A stretch of 64,000 bases of DNA from JALYXV01 sp963791545. Its GTDB lineage: Bacteria; Actinomycetota; Acidimicrobiia; Acidimicrobiales; Palsa-688. Both the position numbers and the translations under genes were made by a program. Of the stretch, positions 43,840-54,558 are shown one piece after another (the stretch's first letter is position 1; every line of letters begins with the position of its first letter). Where the stretch lies: positions 992,001 to 1,056,000 of the forward strand of contig CAWBSR010000015.1 in the NCBI GenBank assembly GCA_963791545.1, in the 5' to 3' direction. The notes beneath the pieces are model-generated. The model was not told the DNA's origin and ran no database searches. It saw nothing but the letters and a program-made list of their open reading frames with translations.

Positions 43840-46680
43840 TCGTAGTGGGGTGGCAGAGTTGGAACTGTCGTCGTGGTCGTCGACGGCACCGTGGTGGTGG
43901 TCGACGGCGTCGTGGTCGTGGTTTGCGGCACGGTGGTAGTGGTCGACGACATCGTCGTGGTTGTAGTGGGCGGCACCGTGGTAGTGGTCGTTGATGTGGT
44001 CGGGGTGACAGGGTTCGACGGTGACGAAGTCGGGCTGTCGCCGGCGGCGCTGTGCGCGACGACGGTGAAGGTGTAGGCGGTGCCATTAGTGAGGCCGACG
44101 ACGGTGGCGGTGGTGATCGAGCCGTCGGCGGTGGTGGCGCTGAACACGCCGTTCGAAACCGTGTAGCTGGTCACGGGGCTGCCGTTTGTCTTGGAGGCGG
44201 TCCATGTGACGGTTGCCGTGGTGTCTCCGGCCGTGGCGATGACGTTGGTTGGGACGGAAGGCGCTTGGGGTCCACCCGGGGCAACGATGTTGTACGCGCC
44301 GGGCGGGCCGTAGCCGGCCGCGTTGTGGGCGTAGACCGCGACTTGGTAGCTGTGTCCATTGGTCAGACCGGTGACCGTCGCTGATTGCGGGTTGGTGCAC
44401 GGGCAGTTCTGAGCCAGCGACACGACAGTTCCAGTGGCCTGGTCGACGGCTCCGATCAGGTAGCTGTCAATGACGGTCGTGCCCCCGGCGGTTGGTGGCC
44501 GGGGACGGTACCCGTGTAGCAGGTGGCGCACACAATGATGGCCTGGCCGCTGTACGTGCCGTTGGTGTAGTAGGCCAGCACGGCGTAGCCGGTGATGGCG
44601 CTGCCGCCGTTGGGACCGGCGGCGACCACACCATGGAGTCCACGCCGTTGCCGGCGCTGGCCACCGCCGACTCGGGCGCGCCGGGCCGAACGGTGGGCGT
44701 GATCGTGCCGGTGTAGTCGGGGGGGGCGGAGAAGTTGACGGCGTTGTGGGCGTAGACCCCGAAGTAGTACGGGTGGCCGTTGGTCAGGCCGCCGATGCTG
44801 GTCGAAGTGCAGGTGGCGCACACTTCGGACTGCAGGTTGACGTAGGCGCCGGTGTAGCCGTCGAAGGCGTTGACCCAGTAGGAGTCGACGGGGGAGCCGC
44901 CGTCGGAGGCTGACAGGTTCCAGGTGATGTTGGCTGAGGCGTTGGCCGGGGTGGCGAAGGCGTTGGTCGGTGGGCTGGGCGCGGTCGCGGCCGCCGACCA
45001 GGTGATGTCGATGTGGGGGGTGGGTTGCCCGACGCCGCCGTTGCCCTGGTTCCACGAGTAGAATTTCTTCCATTGCGAGTTGTTGCCCTCGTCGGGGGCG
45101 ACGACGGCAAGGCCGAGGTTGGAGGCGCCGTTGGTGGCAGCCCAGTCGGCGACGGTGCCGGTGATGTCGAAGCCGACCCAGTTGGCGTTGCCGCACGAGG
45201 TGCTGTCGGCGAAGTTGGATTATCCGGCCTGTGCCCCCAGGTTGGGCCCGGGGAAGGGCGTGAGTGCCGAACCGGTCCAGCCCTGGGAGACCTGGTAGAT
45301 ATTGGCGGGCGACGCGGTGCAGGAGCATGACCACCAGTCGTACAGCCACAAGGTGGCCCCGGAGACCTGCTGGCCGTTGAGGTAGCCCAGGTTGTCGAAA
45401 TGCATGAACGAACGGGCCTTATTGGTGCCACTATCGAACGTCCCCACCTTGAGCTGGAAGTCGCTCGAGTTGTCATAGGTCGGGCCGGGGGGCGACAGGG
45501 AGTAGGTGTAGGTGTCGTCGGCCGAGGTGTTGGCGGGGGTCACCGTGGGGTCTACGGAAACAGGGTATTGCCGGGCGGGGTCGGCCAGCCACGCCCGGTC
45601 CAAGATGACCGTCAGCGTCTGGCTGGGACCGAAGCCGGCGATGGTGTAGGTGACGGCGTCGGATCGGGCCGGGTCGCCGCTTTTCGGGTCGATCTTGGAG
45701 TCGACCATGAACCCGTGCGGGGTGCGGCCCAATACCGCGCCCGCGGCGTCGCGATACACGACGTCGCCGGTTGCGGCGTCGACCGCCGCGGTCAAACCGT
45801 TCAGGTGCAGCGGGAAAGAGAAGCTGGCCGGCGCTGACGGTGAGGTCAGCACGATCGTCTCTTTCAAGCCGCCCGAGCCCGACGCCAGTTCCAGGTTGAC
45901 GTTGGGCAGGATGGCCGGATGGACGATGGTCGACGCCGACGATCCGGCCACGGCCTGAGGGCCAGCGGCGGGGCCGGGGGCGGCGGCGGGGCCCGGCGCG
46001 GCACCGGAAAGACCGAATCCGACCGAGTGACCGGCGTCGAAGGACACCACCGCCAAGTTGACATCGGTGGGCGACGACGCCAGGTCCACGCCGACGACGC
46101 TGGCCTTGACGGCGAAGCGGCCCGGGGCGGAAAGGATCAGCGTCGGGTCGGTGTCATGCATAACGCCGTCGGTGCCGCGGAACTGGATGGGACCAGAGTA
46201 CGCCTGGGAAATCACCTTTCCCGGGGTGGTGGACGCGAAGGTCTTCGACGTGGCGTTCCGCCGGCCTGTGAGCTCTGTCGTCGGCTGCGGAGCGGCAGCC
46301 AACACCGGGCCCAGGACCGGACTTGGAACGGGGCTCAATATCGGGTTGGGGACCGGGCCCAGGATTCCGGTGGTGGGCTTGTGGCCCGAGAAAGCGTCGG
46401 GGGCGTCACCGGCGAAGGCCTTGTTGGATTCGGCGATCTGGGCGGCGCTTGGCGGAACAGTCTTTTGTGCCGGCACAGGCGGAAGGTGGCCGTCGGGGGG
46501 AAGGCTCACCGGCGAGGCGTTGGAAGGAGCAGGCGGCGGAGCACTGGCGGCCGGCACCGAGGGCAGGGCGGGAGCGGCCTGCACAGCAGAGATCGACAAG
46601 GCGGTCAACGCCGCCATCATCGCCACCACCGACAGCGACAGCCGCCAACGGCTCGCCCCGGATTCCTTGGCAATCAACAT
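43840..46680 (-). pseudogene. secreted DNRLRE and fibronectin type III surface protein, broken
   Basis: From the ATG at 46680: signal peptide (LSLSVVAMMAALTALSISAV), a proline-rich stretch, a beta-rich region, and a DNRLRE domain (SDFQLKVGTFDSGTNKARSF). An in-frame TAA at 45222-45220 stops it; the same frame resumes as SNFADSTSCGNANWVGFDI. Fibronectin type III modules then continue across at least two frameshifts (near 44640 and 44490). A Thr-Val linker ends where the IS21 remnant begins. The intact ancestor was probably a wall- or matrix-associated protein of over 1300 residues. Confidence 0.8.
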
Positions 46681-46982
46681 GTGCTGAGCACAACGTTGAC
46701 CGCGCTGAACACGGCAGAAATGACGGGCATTGACGTTCCTCCTCGTTGGGAAAGTCGACCAACCCTTTGCGGCCCACAACGACAGTTGCCGTTCCGTCCA
46801 AGGCCAGGCGCCTCTTCAAACTCTGCTGACGCTCCCGGAGGCTGCCCAAGTGTCCAAGCAGAGTCCAACACGGTCGGAATGGTCGCCGTATCTATCTACA
46901 CCGTACACCCTTTTACCCACCCGCCGACGCCCTTCCACAATCTCCTTCCCGGCGGGAGAGTTGGCGAAGCGGGCATCCAAGT
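46681..46982. other. leader region of the surface-protein gene
   Basis: No gene supported. It separates the start codon at 46680 from the AT-rich repeats at 46984-47049. Confidence 0.45.
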
Positions 46983-46983
46983 A

Positions 46984-47049
46984 TTCGTTGCGCTAACAAA
47001 TACAAAAATTTTCGTTGCGTTAACAAATACATATCCCAGATACATATCC
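46984..47049. promoter_or_regulatory. AT-rich direct repeats, operator-like
   Basis: TTCGTTGCGCTAACAAATAC at 46984-47003 recurs at 47011-47030 with one change (C to T), a 27-base period. A second pair, ATACATATCC, lies at 47027-47036 and 47040-47049. The block is strikingly AT-rich for this genome and lies about 300 bases upstream of the reverse-strand surface gene. Confidence 0.6.
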
Positions 47050-47223
47050 AGGGGGAACGCCAAATCCCAAGGGAGCGAAACCACGGTTGCATGAATGGGA
47101 CGGGGCGGAGGGCGCCCCTCCGATCTCGGCCACCGCGACGAAGTGGTCGAGGGCGGTCGTGCGTAGCAGGCGGCTCAGGTGCGCCGGTCGCAGGCCACTT
47201 GCAATCGACCCCGTGTATTACTG

Positions 47224-48264
47224 CTACGGAGCCGAGCTGACGATGCCGGAGGGGAGATGAGACGAGTCACCGGCGAACGTCGCCACATACGACGACGGCC
47301 GGGGAGGATCCTCGAACAGGGGGTAGGTGACACTGCACGCCGCGGTCCCCGCCGCATTGGTCATTGCCGAACAGGATTGTCGGCCCGCGATGGTGATCCG
47401 AATCGTTGCGCCCACCACCGCCGAGTTGTCCGCCGTGGCGTGCAGATGGGTGGAGAAGGTGACCCGGGTGCCGCTCAACCCCAGTAGTCCGAGCGCTCGG
47501 CGGCTGGCAGGATCGCCCGCCAGCGCCGTCGCCGCCCTCGCCGCCGGGAGGGCGCCGCACCCGGTGCCGTCGCTGTACCCCCGCTCCGTTCCCCAAGGAA
47601 TGCCCTGCCAGGTGGCCAGCCCCCAGGCCTGGGGGTAGCTCACCGGCTGCGAGCCGTGACACGCTTTCAAGGCGCCCGGGTCCCGGGATCCGGCGGCGAA
47701 GCGGCCCGACGAGGTTGTCTCGAAATGCAGGTGGGCGATGCTCGCCGTGCCCGTCGAGCCGACTGCGCCGATCACGGTGTTGGGGTCGACCCAGGCGCCT
47801 GCGGCGCTCACCAGGGCCCGGCTCATGTGTGCGTAGAGGCTTTCCACGTTGTTCCCGTGGTCGACCACGACCACGTTCCCGTAGCCCGAGTATGCGGCCT
47901 GCCCGGTGACGTCGCGGGCGTAGCCGGCGCCGGCCGGGTAGATACTGGTCCCGGCGCCGGCGATGAGGTCCAGCGCCCAGAAGCTGTGGCTGCCGGCGCA
48001 GTCATAGCCGCCATGGGCCCCCCGGGACAGATAGGCCAGGACCCCATCTACAAGAACGGTACCTCGCCCGTAGGCCAAACACCCGTTCCCGCCGAGGCCG
48101 TCCCGTTCACGCAGTTGATGCCGCCTTCTCCGAAGGGATACGCCGAACCCCGCCAGGTCGAATGCAGCCATCAGGCGGCCACCGGCAAGGGGTCCCAGCG
48201 CGGCCCCCGTCGAAGGGGCGGGGACAAGGGGCCAGCGCCGGGGCCGAGCCGCCGGGTGGGGCAC
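47224..48264 (-). CDS. M23-like peptidase domain protein
   Basis: 346 residues. The middle has M23/LytM features: SHSFWALDLIAGAG, YGNVVVVDHGNNVESLYAHM and SIAHLHFETTSSG (HxH). The first zinc motif is H-x5-D and not the usual H-x3-D. A C-terminal Ig-like domain follows (TFSTHLHATADNSAVVGATI). No signal peptide is visible: the first 60 residues are arginine-rich, so the true N terminus may be lost or in another frame. Expected role: peptidoglycan cleavage outside the cell. Confidence 0.65.
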   Translation of the reverse strand: MPHPAARPRRWPLVPAPSTGAALGPLAGGRLMAAFDLAGFGVSLRRRRHQLRERDGLGGNGCLAYGRGTVLVDGVLAYLSRGAHGGYDCAGSHSFWALDLIAGAGTSIYPAGAGYARDVTGQAAYSGYGNVVVVDHGNNVESLYAHMSRALVSAAGAWVDPNTVIGAVGSTGTASIAHLHFETTSSGRFAAGSRDPGALKACHGSQPVSYPQAWGLATWQGIPWGTERGYSDGTGCGALPAARAATALAGDPASRRALGLLGLSGTRVTFSTHLHATADNSAVVGATIRITIAGRQSCSAMTNAAGTAACSVTYPLFEDPPRPSSYVATFAGDSSHLPSGIVSSAP

Positions 48265-48514
48265 CTCGGCAGCTACTCAAGTATTGCTCGCATGGCCCGG
48301 AATGCGCAGCAAGGCGTTCGACAACTCATGCCAGGTCCCAACTCGACCCCGGGGCGATCGCTTCGACATCGCCTCGACGACGACCCTCTCCAACGCCTAA
48401 CACGTATTAGTGGATGGATTGTTGGCCACTTTGGCACGGTTACTCAGATGACCCCAAGAACGGTCGCAAGCAGCACGAAGGTCGCCACGATCATGGTGCC
48501 CGAGCCTCTGGAGT

Positions 48515-48722
48515 TTCTGGTTTGAGAATGGCCAATTTGCCGCCGGCGGTGAGTATCACGATGACCACAAGGTGGGCGACTGGGAGTATTTCGACCAAGC
48601 GGGTGTGCCGATGGACTATTCCGAGTGGGAAACCGCCTTCGAACAGTGGGATTGGGCCTACGACGCCTACGCAGGTTTCCCTCGCGGCGAAAACTGGCCC
48701 TTGCCACCGCCAGGAACTGAGT
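48515..48722 (+). pseudogene. MORN/YwqK-like fragment
   Basis: The frame reads WSFWFENGQFAAGGEYHDDH, then KVGDWEYFDQAGVPMDYSEW and a Trp/Tyr/Asp-rich tail. The G-x-W-x-x-F-x-x-x-G pattern recalls YwqK-type proteins like the one at 39032. No start codon in a good context and no clear stop near the end of homology. Confidence 0.45.
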
Positions 48723-48750
48723 TTAGACCCCCAAATTCGTCGCGTGACCC

Positions 48751-49509
48751 TTACGTCACAAGGTCCCGGATGCTGAGGGATTGTCCCGGCCGTCCGAAGG
48801 AACGCACACCGCGGCTCGGTGTGAGTTGGTGCTGGGACAGGAACGCCCTCACGCTGAAGGGCCCAGAACCGCTCTCTCGTTGGCGGGTTACCGACCAGGT
48901 GACGGTGTAGTCGGAGTTGCTGCCGCAGCCGGCCGGCGAGTCCGTGCCGGGGTAGCGGCGGGATTGTACGTACTTGGTTCCTCCGGCGGCGTCGATGGCC
49001 GAGTCCAGTTGGCTCTTGGTCCGCCCGATCACATCGGCGGCGACGACCCCGTCGCAATCGGGAGAAATCAGTGAGCCGATGGCGGCCAGTTCCAGCACAT
49101 TGAGCCAGCCGGTGTCGGTGAAGGTGGCATTGTCGGGCAACGCTGGGTCATCGGGAATCTCCGCCGACGGGTCCGACGAGGGACCGCCCTCCAGGATCTG
49201 CTTGGTGTACTCGTCGAGGGTCTCTTGCACCACATGTGCTAGGTCGATGCCCGCGGAGGCCGGGGTGCCGTTGTAGATCACGTAGCTGAGCAGCGCCATA
49301 CCGGTGTCCTTGGCCACGAAGAGCGGTCCCGAAGCCAGGCCGACCGGATGGTCGCCATTGTTGACGTCCCCGCAAGGCTTGCTCTGCGGCGGCTGTGGGG
49401 CGGCCACCAGCTGGGCTGCGAAGGTGACGGTGTCGGTGTCCTGATGACGGGACCGGGTGTTGTCGATGTGAAACCCCTCGAGAACGAAAGTGTAAAGCGC
49501 CATGGCCAA
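48751..49509 (-). CDS. conserved protein of unknown function
   Basis: 252 residues: YTFVLEGFHIDNTRSRHQDT, VTFAAQLVAAPQ, then GPLFVAKDTGMALLSYVIYN and ADVIGRTKSQLDSAIDAAGG, ending with TVTWSVTRQR. The pattern looks like a beta-sandwich start and a helical middle. No signal peptide. It lies 15 bases downstream of the tail-fibre-like gene and may have shared its transcript. I do not recognise a family. Confidence 0.55.
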   Translation of the reverse strand: MAMALYTFVLEGFHIDNTRSRHQDTDTVTFAAQLVAAPQPPQSKPCGDVNNGDHPVGLASGPLFVAKDTGMALLSYVIYNGTPASAGIDLAHVVQETLDEYTKQILEGGPSSDPSAEIPDDPALPDNATFTDTGWLNVLELAAIGSLISPDCDGVVAADVIGRTKSQLDSAIDAAGGTKYVQSRRYPGTDSPAGCGSNSDYTVTWSVTRQRESGSGPFSVRAFLSQHQLTPSRGVRSFGRPGQSLSIRDLVT

Positions 49510-49523
49510 GTCGGGCGGCTGTG

Positions 49524-50588
49524 TTACTGGAGGGTGATCAGGATCGGAAGCAACGCTGTTCCCGACGCCAGAGTGGCGAGGGCCTTGCCAAGAACAGAGC
49601 CGAAGGCCTTGTCTGGCTCTGTCGCTTTCATGGCGTGGCCTGGCGTCGCCGAGGTCGTCAGGAGGTCGCCGACTTCGATCGGCGCGAACCCGGCGTCGAC
49701 TTTGCAGAACACCTTGCCGACCAGACCGAGGCGGCGCCGGCCGGGGCCGGGCCGGTCGAGCACAATGCCCGGTCGATAGTGTCCGGCCCCGGCGAGCACG
49801 CCGCGACCCGCTTGTCGTACGGCTGGCGGCACGGCTCGAGCGTCGACGCCCCGCCGATCACCATTACCGTGCCCGGCTCCGTGGCCTCCGCATCCTTGAC
49901 GTCAAAATGCTCAGCGCAGTCGGCCCCGTCGACGAAGACATCGTGGGCATGAATGTCGTGCGCATTCAGGTCACCGGTGACCTCGACGTTGCCGTCGAAA
50001 TGCCCGGCCGGGTTCCCGCTGGCCTCGATGCCGCGAAAAGTGTCGCTCTCGGCATGCACTCCTGGCCCACTTTTGCTATGGCCCCAAACACCTGTGCCAC
50101 TGTTGGCGTCGCCAACCGTCGCGATCGAGCTGTCAGTGAGCCCCCACACACCGCGGCCGTGGTCGCTAATGCCGATGACACCGGACTGTGTATCGGTCCG
50201 CCGAGCACACCGGCGTGGTATTGATGCGCGGAGTCGCCGCCCAGGCCCAATTGACCCCTATGACCCCGGCGAGGCGCGGATGTCCAGGGGTGAACGAATC
50301 GGCGGCCACCGTTTGGATGAAACCCTCGGGCTGAAAGCTAGCCGAAGTGATCCCGACTACTCCGTACCCCGCGGCCGACTCACTTTCTCCCAGCGCACCC
50401 GCGGCGAACGCGCCCATCCTCCCTTCGTCCTGACCCACAACCTGCGCCCGGGCGTCGGATGAGAGAAGGATATAAGTACCGACCGGTGGCTTCTCATGTT
50501 CGCCTTGCGCCGGGCACACCGACCCCGGATTGAGGGTGTAGAACAAACCCTGGCATTTGTGGCACCACGCCCAGTTGTCCTGTCCCAC
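49524..50588 (-). pseudogene. tail-fibre-like surface protein, at least three frameshifts
   Basis: The start has a Cys-pair module (NWAWCHKCQGLFYTLNPGSV). Glycine repeats follow across three frames (GVIGVNWAW; DSAHQYHAGVLGG; GVIGISDHGRGVWG). The conserved end is GHFDGNVEVTGDL, GADCAEHFDV, EPGTVMVIGG, then in another frame VGKVFCKVDAGFAPIEVGDL, TPGHAMKA and LLPILITLQ. This end block is, in my recollection, widespread in actinobacterial proteins with phage-fibre-like repeats. Breaks fall near 50260, 50205 and 49800. Confidence 0.7.
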
Positions 50589-50779
50589 AGAAAACCTCCG
50601 CTCTCGATACCTCTGCGTTCGTCCGGCCCGCGCTTCGCTACCGTTGTCAGTGTCAGCCGACCTGGTCGGAGCGACGCGCCGACCATGACGCTAGGCATCC
50701 CGGCAGCGGGTCGCAATGGTCGGTTTGTTCGCCCGCTTCGATGGTCGTCGGTCCGACCGCGCAGTACCGTTGACGACGG

Positions 50780-51730
50780 TGAGGGGCCAGGAGCAAGGTA
50801 ACGCCGGCGCCGGAAGACCCACCGGGGCGCACGTGCTGGTCGATGTCGGTACCCCCGCGGCGCGGACCTTTCCGATCGCCGACCGTCTCTTCGTCGGGAG
50901 GGAATGCACCGGCGTCGACGAGGCCCGTCGACGACCCGACGGTCTCCCGACACCACCTCGAGATCCGCCACGACGCAGCGGGTTCCGCATGGGTGGTGGA
51001 TACGAGTACCAACGGCACCGGGCTCAACGGAGTGCGCCTCCAGCGGGCCGTGCCGGTACCGCTGGCCGACGGCGACCGGATCCAGCTCGGCTCCACCGAA
51101 CTGCGTTTCGGCATTGACTACGCGGCGCCCGTGCGGCCGGCGGACCAGACGGCGCGGAGCACGGTGGCCGCGTCGACCTTCGGCCTGCGGGCCCTCGTCG
51201 TGGGTGATGTGGCCGGTTACACGACGATCGCTCAGACCGCCATGGGATACGACCTGGTGGAAGCCATCAACACCCTGTTCGGGGATCTGCGGGTTCTGCT
51301 GCATACCCAATACGGGACGCTCGCCGACGTGCCCGGCGACGCCATCTTCGCCTATTGGGACCCGGAGCCCGGGGGGGTCAGCATTTCCCACGCGGTGGAG
51401 TTCGCCCTGCTAGCAGACCGACGAGTCAGACACCTTGCGCCCAGTTTGGCGCTCCGCAACCCCGACGGATCCCCCCTTGCAGATGGGCTGGGCCGTCGTG
51501 GTCGGGGAGGTGGGCGGTGAGCCCGCTGGGCATGTCGGTCTTAGGCGACGCAACCAACTTGGCGTTTCGCGTCTCCGGGTTGGCCGGTCGTGACGGACGT
51601 CCTCCGGTCCTGGCGACGCGGCGGGTTCGCGAAATGTGTGGGCGACCGGTTCAAGTTCGGACCCAGAATGGATCTCGCGGTCAAGGGTCGGACGGGCACC
51701 GAGGCGCTCTTCGGCGTCGAGTTGTCCTGA
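50780..51730 (+). pseudogene. FHA-class III nucleotidyl cyclase, multiple frameshifts
   Basis: Pieces in different frames give an FHA domain (ADRLFVGRECTGVDEA; then VDDPTVSRHHLEIRHDAA and DTSTNGTGLNGVRL). A class III cyclase core follows (LRALVVGDVAGYTTIAQTAM, YGTLADVPGDAIFAYWDPE; then SVLGDATNLAFRVSGLA and the terminal LAVKGRTGTEALFGVELS). At least three frame changes are needed. In intact relatives the FHA domain binds phosphothreonine and the cyclase makes cAMP or a related signal. Confidence 0.7.
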
Positions 51731-51774
51731 CGGCTCTTTTCCTTGCTGGGCACTGGCGAGGATGCCCGGTGGCG

Positions 51775-52745
51775 TTACGTCGACGAGTCGTGGCGGGAAG
51801 CTGTCGCCGAGGTTGATGGCACGCTGATAGTCAGGACTGCCATGTCGTCATCGGGGGCTGCCGGGGCGTAGGCGATGGCGGCGTCTTCGACGCGTCGGGC
51901 CAGCTCGCGCGCCGATGCTCCCGCCAGCGACCGCAGGATTTCTCGCAGTTCCTGGTCGCCGAACTGATGGCGGTCTCGGCGGCGCTCGGAGATGCCGTCG
52001 GTGAACAGGACCAGGGCGTCGCCGGCGACGAGTTCTCGGGTTTCTTCGGACAGGTCGATGTTGTCCAGGGCACCGAGCATGGTTCCGGGCCGGCCGATCT
52101 CCACGACTGCGCCGTCGCTTCGGACCAGCAGGGGCAGCGGATGGCCGGCCACGGTGACGACTACCCGAGCTCCGGTCGGAGTGGGGGTGACCACGGCCAG
52201 GCACACCGTGCAGAAGCTCGCCTCGCCGCAGCTGCCTTCGGAGGCTCTGGTCCGCTCGTCACCGGAGGCACGCAGCACATGGTTGAGGTCGGTCAGGATG
52301 GCGGCGGGGGAGGTGGTATGCAGGGCGGCAGCGTGGATGGTGTGACGGGCCATTCCCGTCATGGCGGCCGCCGGAATGCCGCGTCCGCACACGTCGCCGA
52401 CCAGCAGCCAGGAGCCGTCGGCGATCGGGAAGCAGTCGTAGAAGTCGCCGCCGACTTGGCCCGCAGCCCGGTACCGGGCCGCCAGCTCGACACCGGGGAT
52501 TTTGGGCAGTCGCCCCGGCAGCGAAGCCCGGGCCAACGTCTCGGCGGTGTGGTTTGCTCGGCCGCGTACGACCGGGCATTGGCGAGCGCGGCCGACACTC
52601 GGTGCGCCAGTTCCTCGGCCAACACCAGGTCGGCGGGCCGGTAGCGGCCCCGTTGACTGCCTGCGGCCAAGGTCAGCACGCCGATGAGTTGTCCACGGCT
52701 GCGCAATGGGCCTGTGACGATGATCGGTGCAGGATCCTGAAACAC
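51775..52745 (-). pseudogene. GAF-SpoIIE phosphatase, 5'-truncated and frameshifted
   Basis: The C-terminal frame (51775-52536) is a complete SpoIIE-type phosphatase: AGQVGGDFYDCFPIADGSW, GDVCGRGIPAAAMT, VAGHPLPLLVRSDG, LVLFTDGISERR, DDDMAVLTI. The upstream frame holds only the end of a GAF domain (PAPIIVTGPLRSRGQLIGVL, LAEELAHRVSAALANARS), joined by a one-base shift near 52550. Translation from the internal start could still make a free phosphatase domain. Confidence 0.75.
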
Positions 52746-53249
52746 TCGTCCGTCTCCGGCCCGTCCGAGGGGGTCATGCTCGTCTTCCTCGCCACTCTGC
52801 TTGTGGCTCCGGCACCCGACCCCCGTATCAAAACCGGTGGCACCCGCATCTTTTGAGCCGATGATTGTGGACACGGGTTATGAAACGCGGCAGAGGCCTC
52901 TTTTGGGTGTGACACGCGGCGCTATCTGGCGGGATATCGCGGCGTTATATGGCCGTCCAGCCCCACGAGGGGCGCGCGTAGACCCGCCGATATGGCCTCC
53001 AGGCGGCACTCGTCGCTGGCGATCGCAGGCGCCCTGATCGGGAGATCGGTGCTGCGAGCCGGCCGATGGGCTTCCCGCTTCGGACGCCAGCAAGATCCGC
53101 GTCTGCACAGGTCGGTCTCGGCACCGCCGTATGCGATCGGTCAGACCTTCCTGCCGCTCTGGTCGCACGTTTTGGGAAGGTCGAATAACGGCGTGGGGCG
53201 AACCACAACCTTCGCGCGGCTGAACCCGGTCATTCCCGCCTGAGCAGAT
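52746..53249. other. gap, no supported gene
   Basis: Shadow frames on both strands; no family features. Confidence 0.45.
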
Positions 53250-53370
53250 CGCTAGGCCCGGCTTGATAATGGAAGCGACGTACGTCGGCCAGATCATGGC
53301 TCCGTGGCTACGGAAGCTGACCACTTCACCGTCGGCCACGTCGAACCAGCGCTCGCGGCTTGAGTATCTC
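53250..53370 (-). pseudogene. fragment of a paralogue of the 53575 gene
   Basis: The reverse frame reads RERWFDVADGEVVSFRSHGA followed by MIWPTYVASIIKPGLAI. This aligns with the last 35 residues of the 53575 protein (RTLSFDAVEGKIVAFRCTG and FLPIFLVSFVVPRLALSL). The front is missing. Confidence 0.55.
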
Positions 53371-53574
53371 CCGGTCGCTCGATGTGGGGTCACGCGACGA
53401 GGCACCCGCAGCAAGCCGCACCTCATCTAAGGCATCATCCGCGTCCAACTCTGACGAAGACGTCGGTGGCGAATAAAGTCGTGGTCATGGTGAACCTCCT
53501 CATCGTGGGAGGTCCAGGAACCACCTCGACGTGCCGGAGTTTGAGGGCACCTCGATTCGATTCTGAGAGCCCCG

Positions 53575-53880
53575 CTATTGCGGACGGAGCGAGAGCGCCA
53601 GGCGTGGCACGACGAACGACACGAGAAAGATCGGCAAGAACCTCTTTCCGGTGCATCGGAAGGCCACGATCTTACCCTCGACCGCGTCGAAGGACAGAGT
53701 GCGGCTCAATTTTCGGCCGTCACGGACTTGCAGGGTGTGATGTCCAGCTTCGATTGGTATCTCGATCGTCGCGTTCATTTCGAGCGACCCGACACGCTCA
53801 TCGTCGACCACCACGTCGAACGTGCCACGACGGACCTCCACGCCGATCGCTTTATGCGTCAGCTTGAGAGTTGCCGGCAT
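53575..53880 (-). CDS. small PEGA-like beta protein with C-terminal hydrophobic segment
   Basis: 101 residues: MPATLKLTHKAIGVEVRRGT, FDVVVDDERVGSLEMN, IEIPIEAGHHTLQVRDGRKL, then VAFRCTGKRFLPIFLVSFVV. The strand-turn pattern with GHHTLQV is PEGA-like. The hydrophobic end could touch the membrane. AGGAAG lies close upstream of the ATG (minus strand). Function unknown; a fragment of a second copy lies at 53250. Confidence 0.7.
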   Translation of the reverse strand: MPATLKLTHKAIGVEVRRGTFDVVVDDERVGSLEMNATIEIPIEAGHHTLQVRDGRKLSRTLSFDAVEGKIVAFRCTGKRFLPIFLVSFVVPRLALSLRPQ

Positions 53881-54075
53881 CGTGACTCTTCCTTTCTGTG
53901 TCAGCCGATCGGCTGTTGGTACCTGCTTTGATCATGAAGGCGTCACCTCCGCCGACCAGCAAGAGACATGTCACATCGTTGTTGCCGGTCACGAGGCGCT
54001 AGCGGTCGAATAGCCAAACGATCCTCGAAGCGCTTTGTCAGCTTGTTGACAACGAGGGCGGACCCGATCTGAGCC

Positions 54076-54258
54076 TCACCTCGGGCCGGCCGCCAGGATC
54101 CGCCAGAGCAGATACAAATCCAGGACCAGGGGAGCGACGAATACCAGGCCCCACCAGCGTCCCGTGGCGCAGAGCACAACGACGATCACGGCGATCCAAA
54201 CCGCCAGCAACAGCCGGATCACTACCGATGACTTCCGGTGCCGCAGATCCCAGTTCAC
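54076..54258 (-). CDS. 60-residue two-helix membrane protein
   Basis: MNWDLRHRKSSVVIRLLLAV, then IAVIVVVLCATGRWWGLVFV and a second helix LVLDLYLLWRIL. The charged start and paired helices are like a common small actinobacterial membrane protein. Function unknown. Confidence 0.65.
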   Translation of the reverse strand: MNWDLRHRKSSVVIRLLLAVWIAVIVVVLCATGRWWGLVFVAPLVLDLYLLWRILAAGPR

Positions 54259-54558
54259 TGTTGTCCTACGCTACAACCAACTGGCCTCTGACATGCCCTT
54301 ACAGAAACCCGAGGTGCTGTAGTCGCCGGCGCCGACCGGGGATCCCGGCGGCTGTCCTGCGACCAGAGCACCGCAGACCAGGGGATCAGCGCACCCGGCT
54401 ACGGCCGAGCAGTTGGTCATCACGAGCGCGAAATCGGCGGTCAGGATCGAAGACTGACTTCTCGCGCAAGTTCGTCGGCCCGGTTGGGGCGGCCGCCAGT
54501 CACCGTCCTTCGGAGCGGCTTGCCTAACCCGGCGAAATCGGCGGGCTACCGTGGTGAC

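Noticed and set aside
50357..51391. 344-codon reverse frame
   Set aside because: Shadow of the FHA-cyclase and tail-fibre-like genes.
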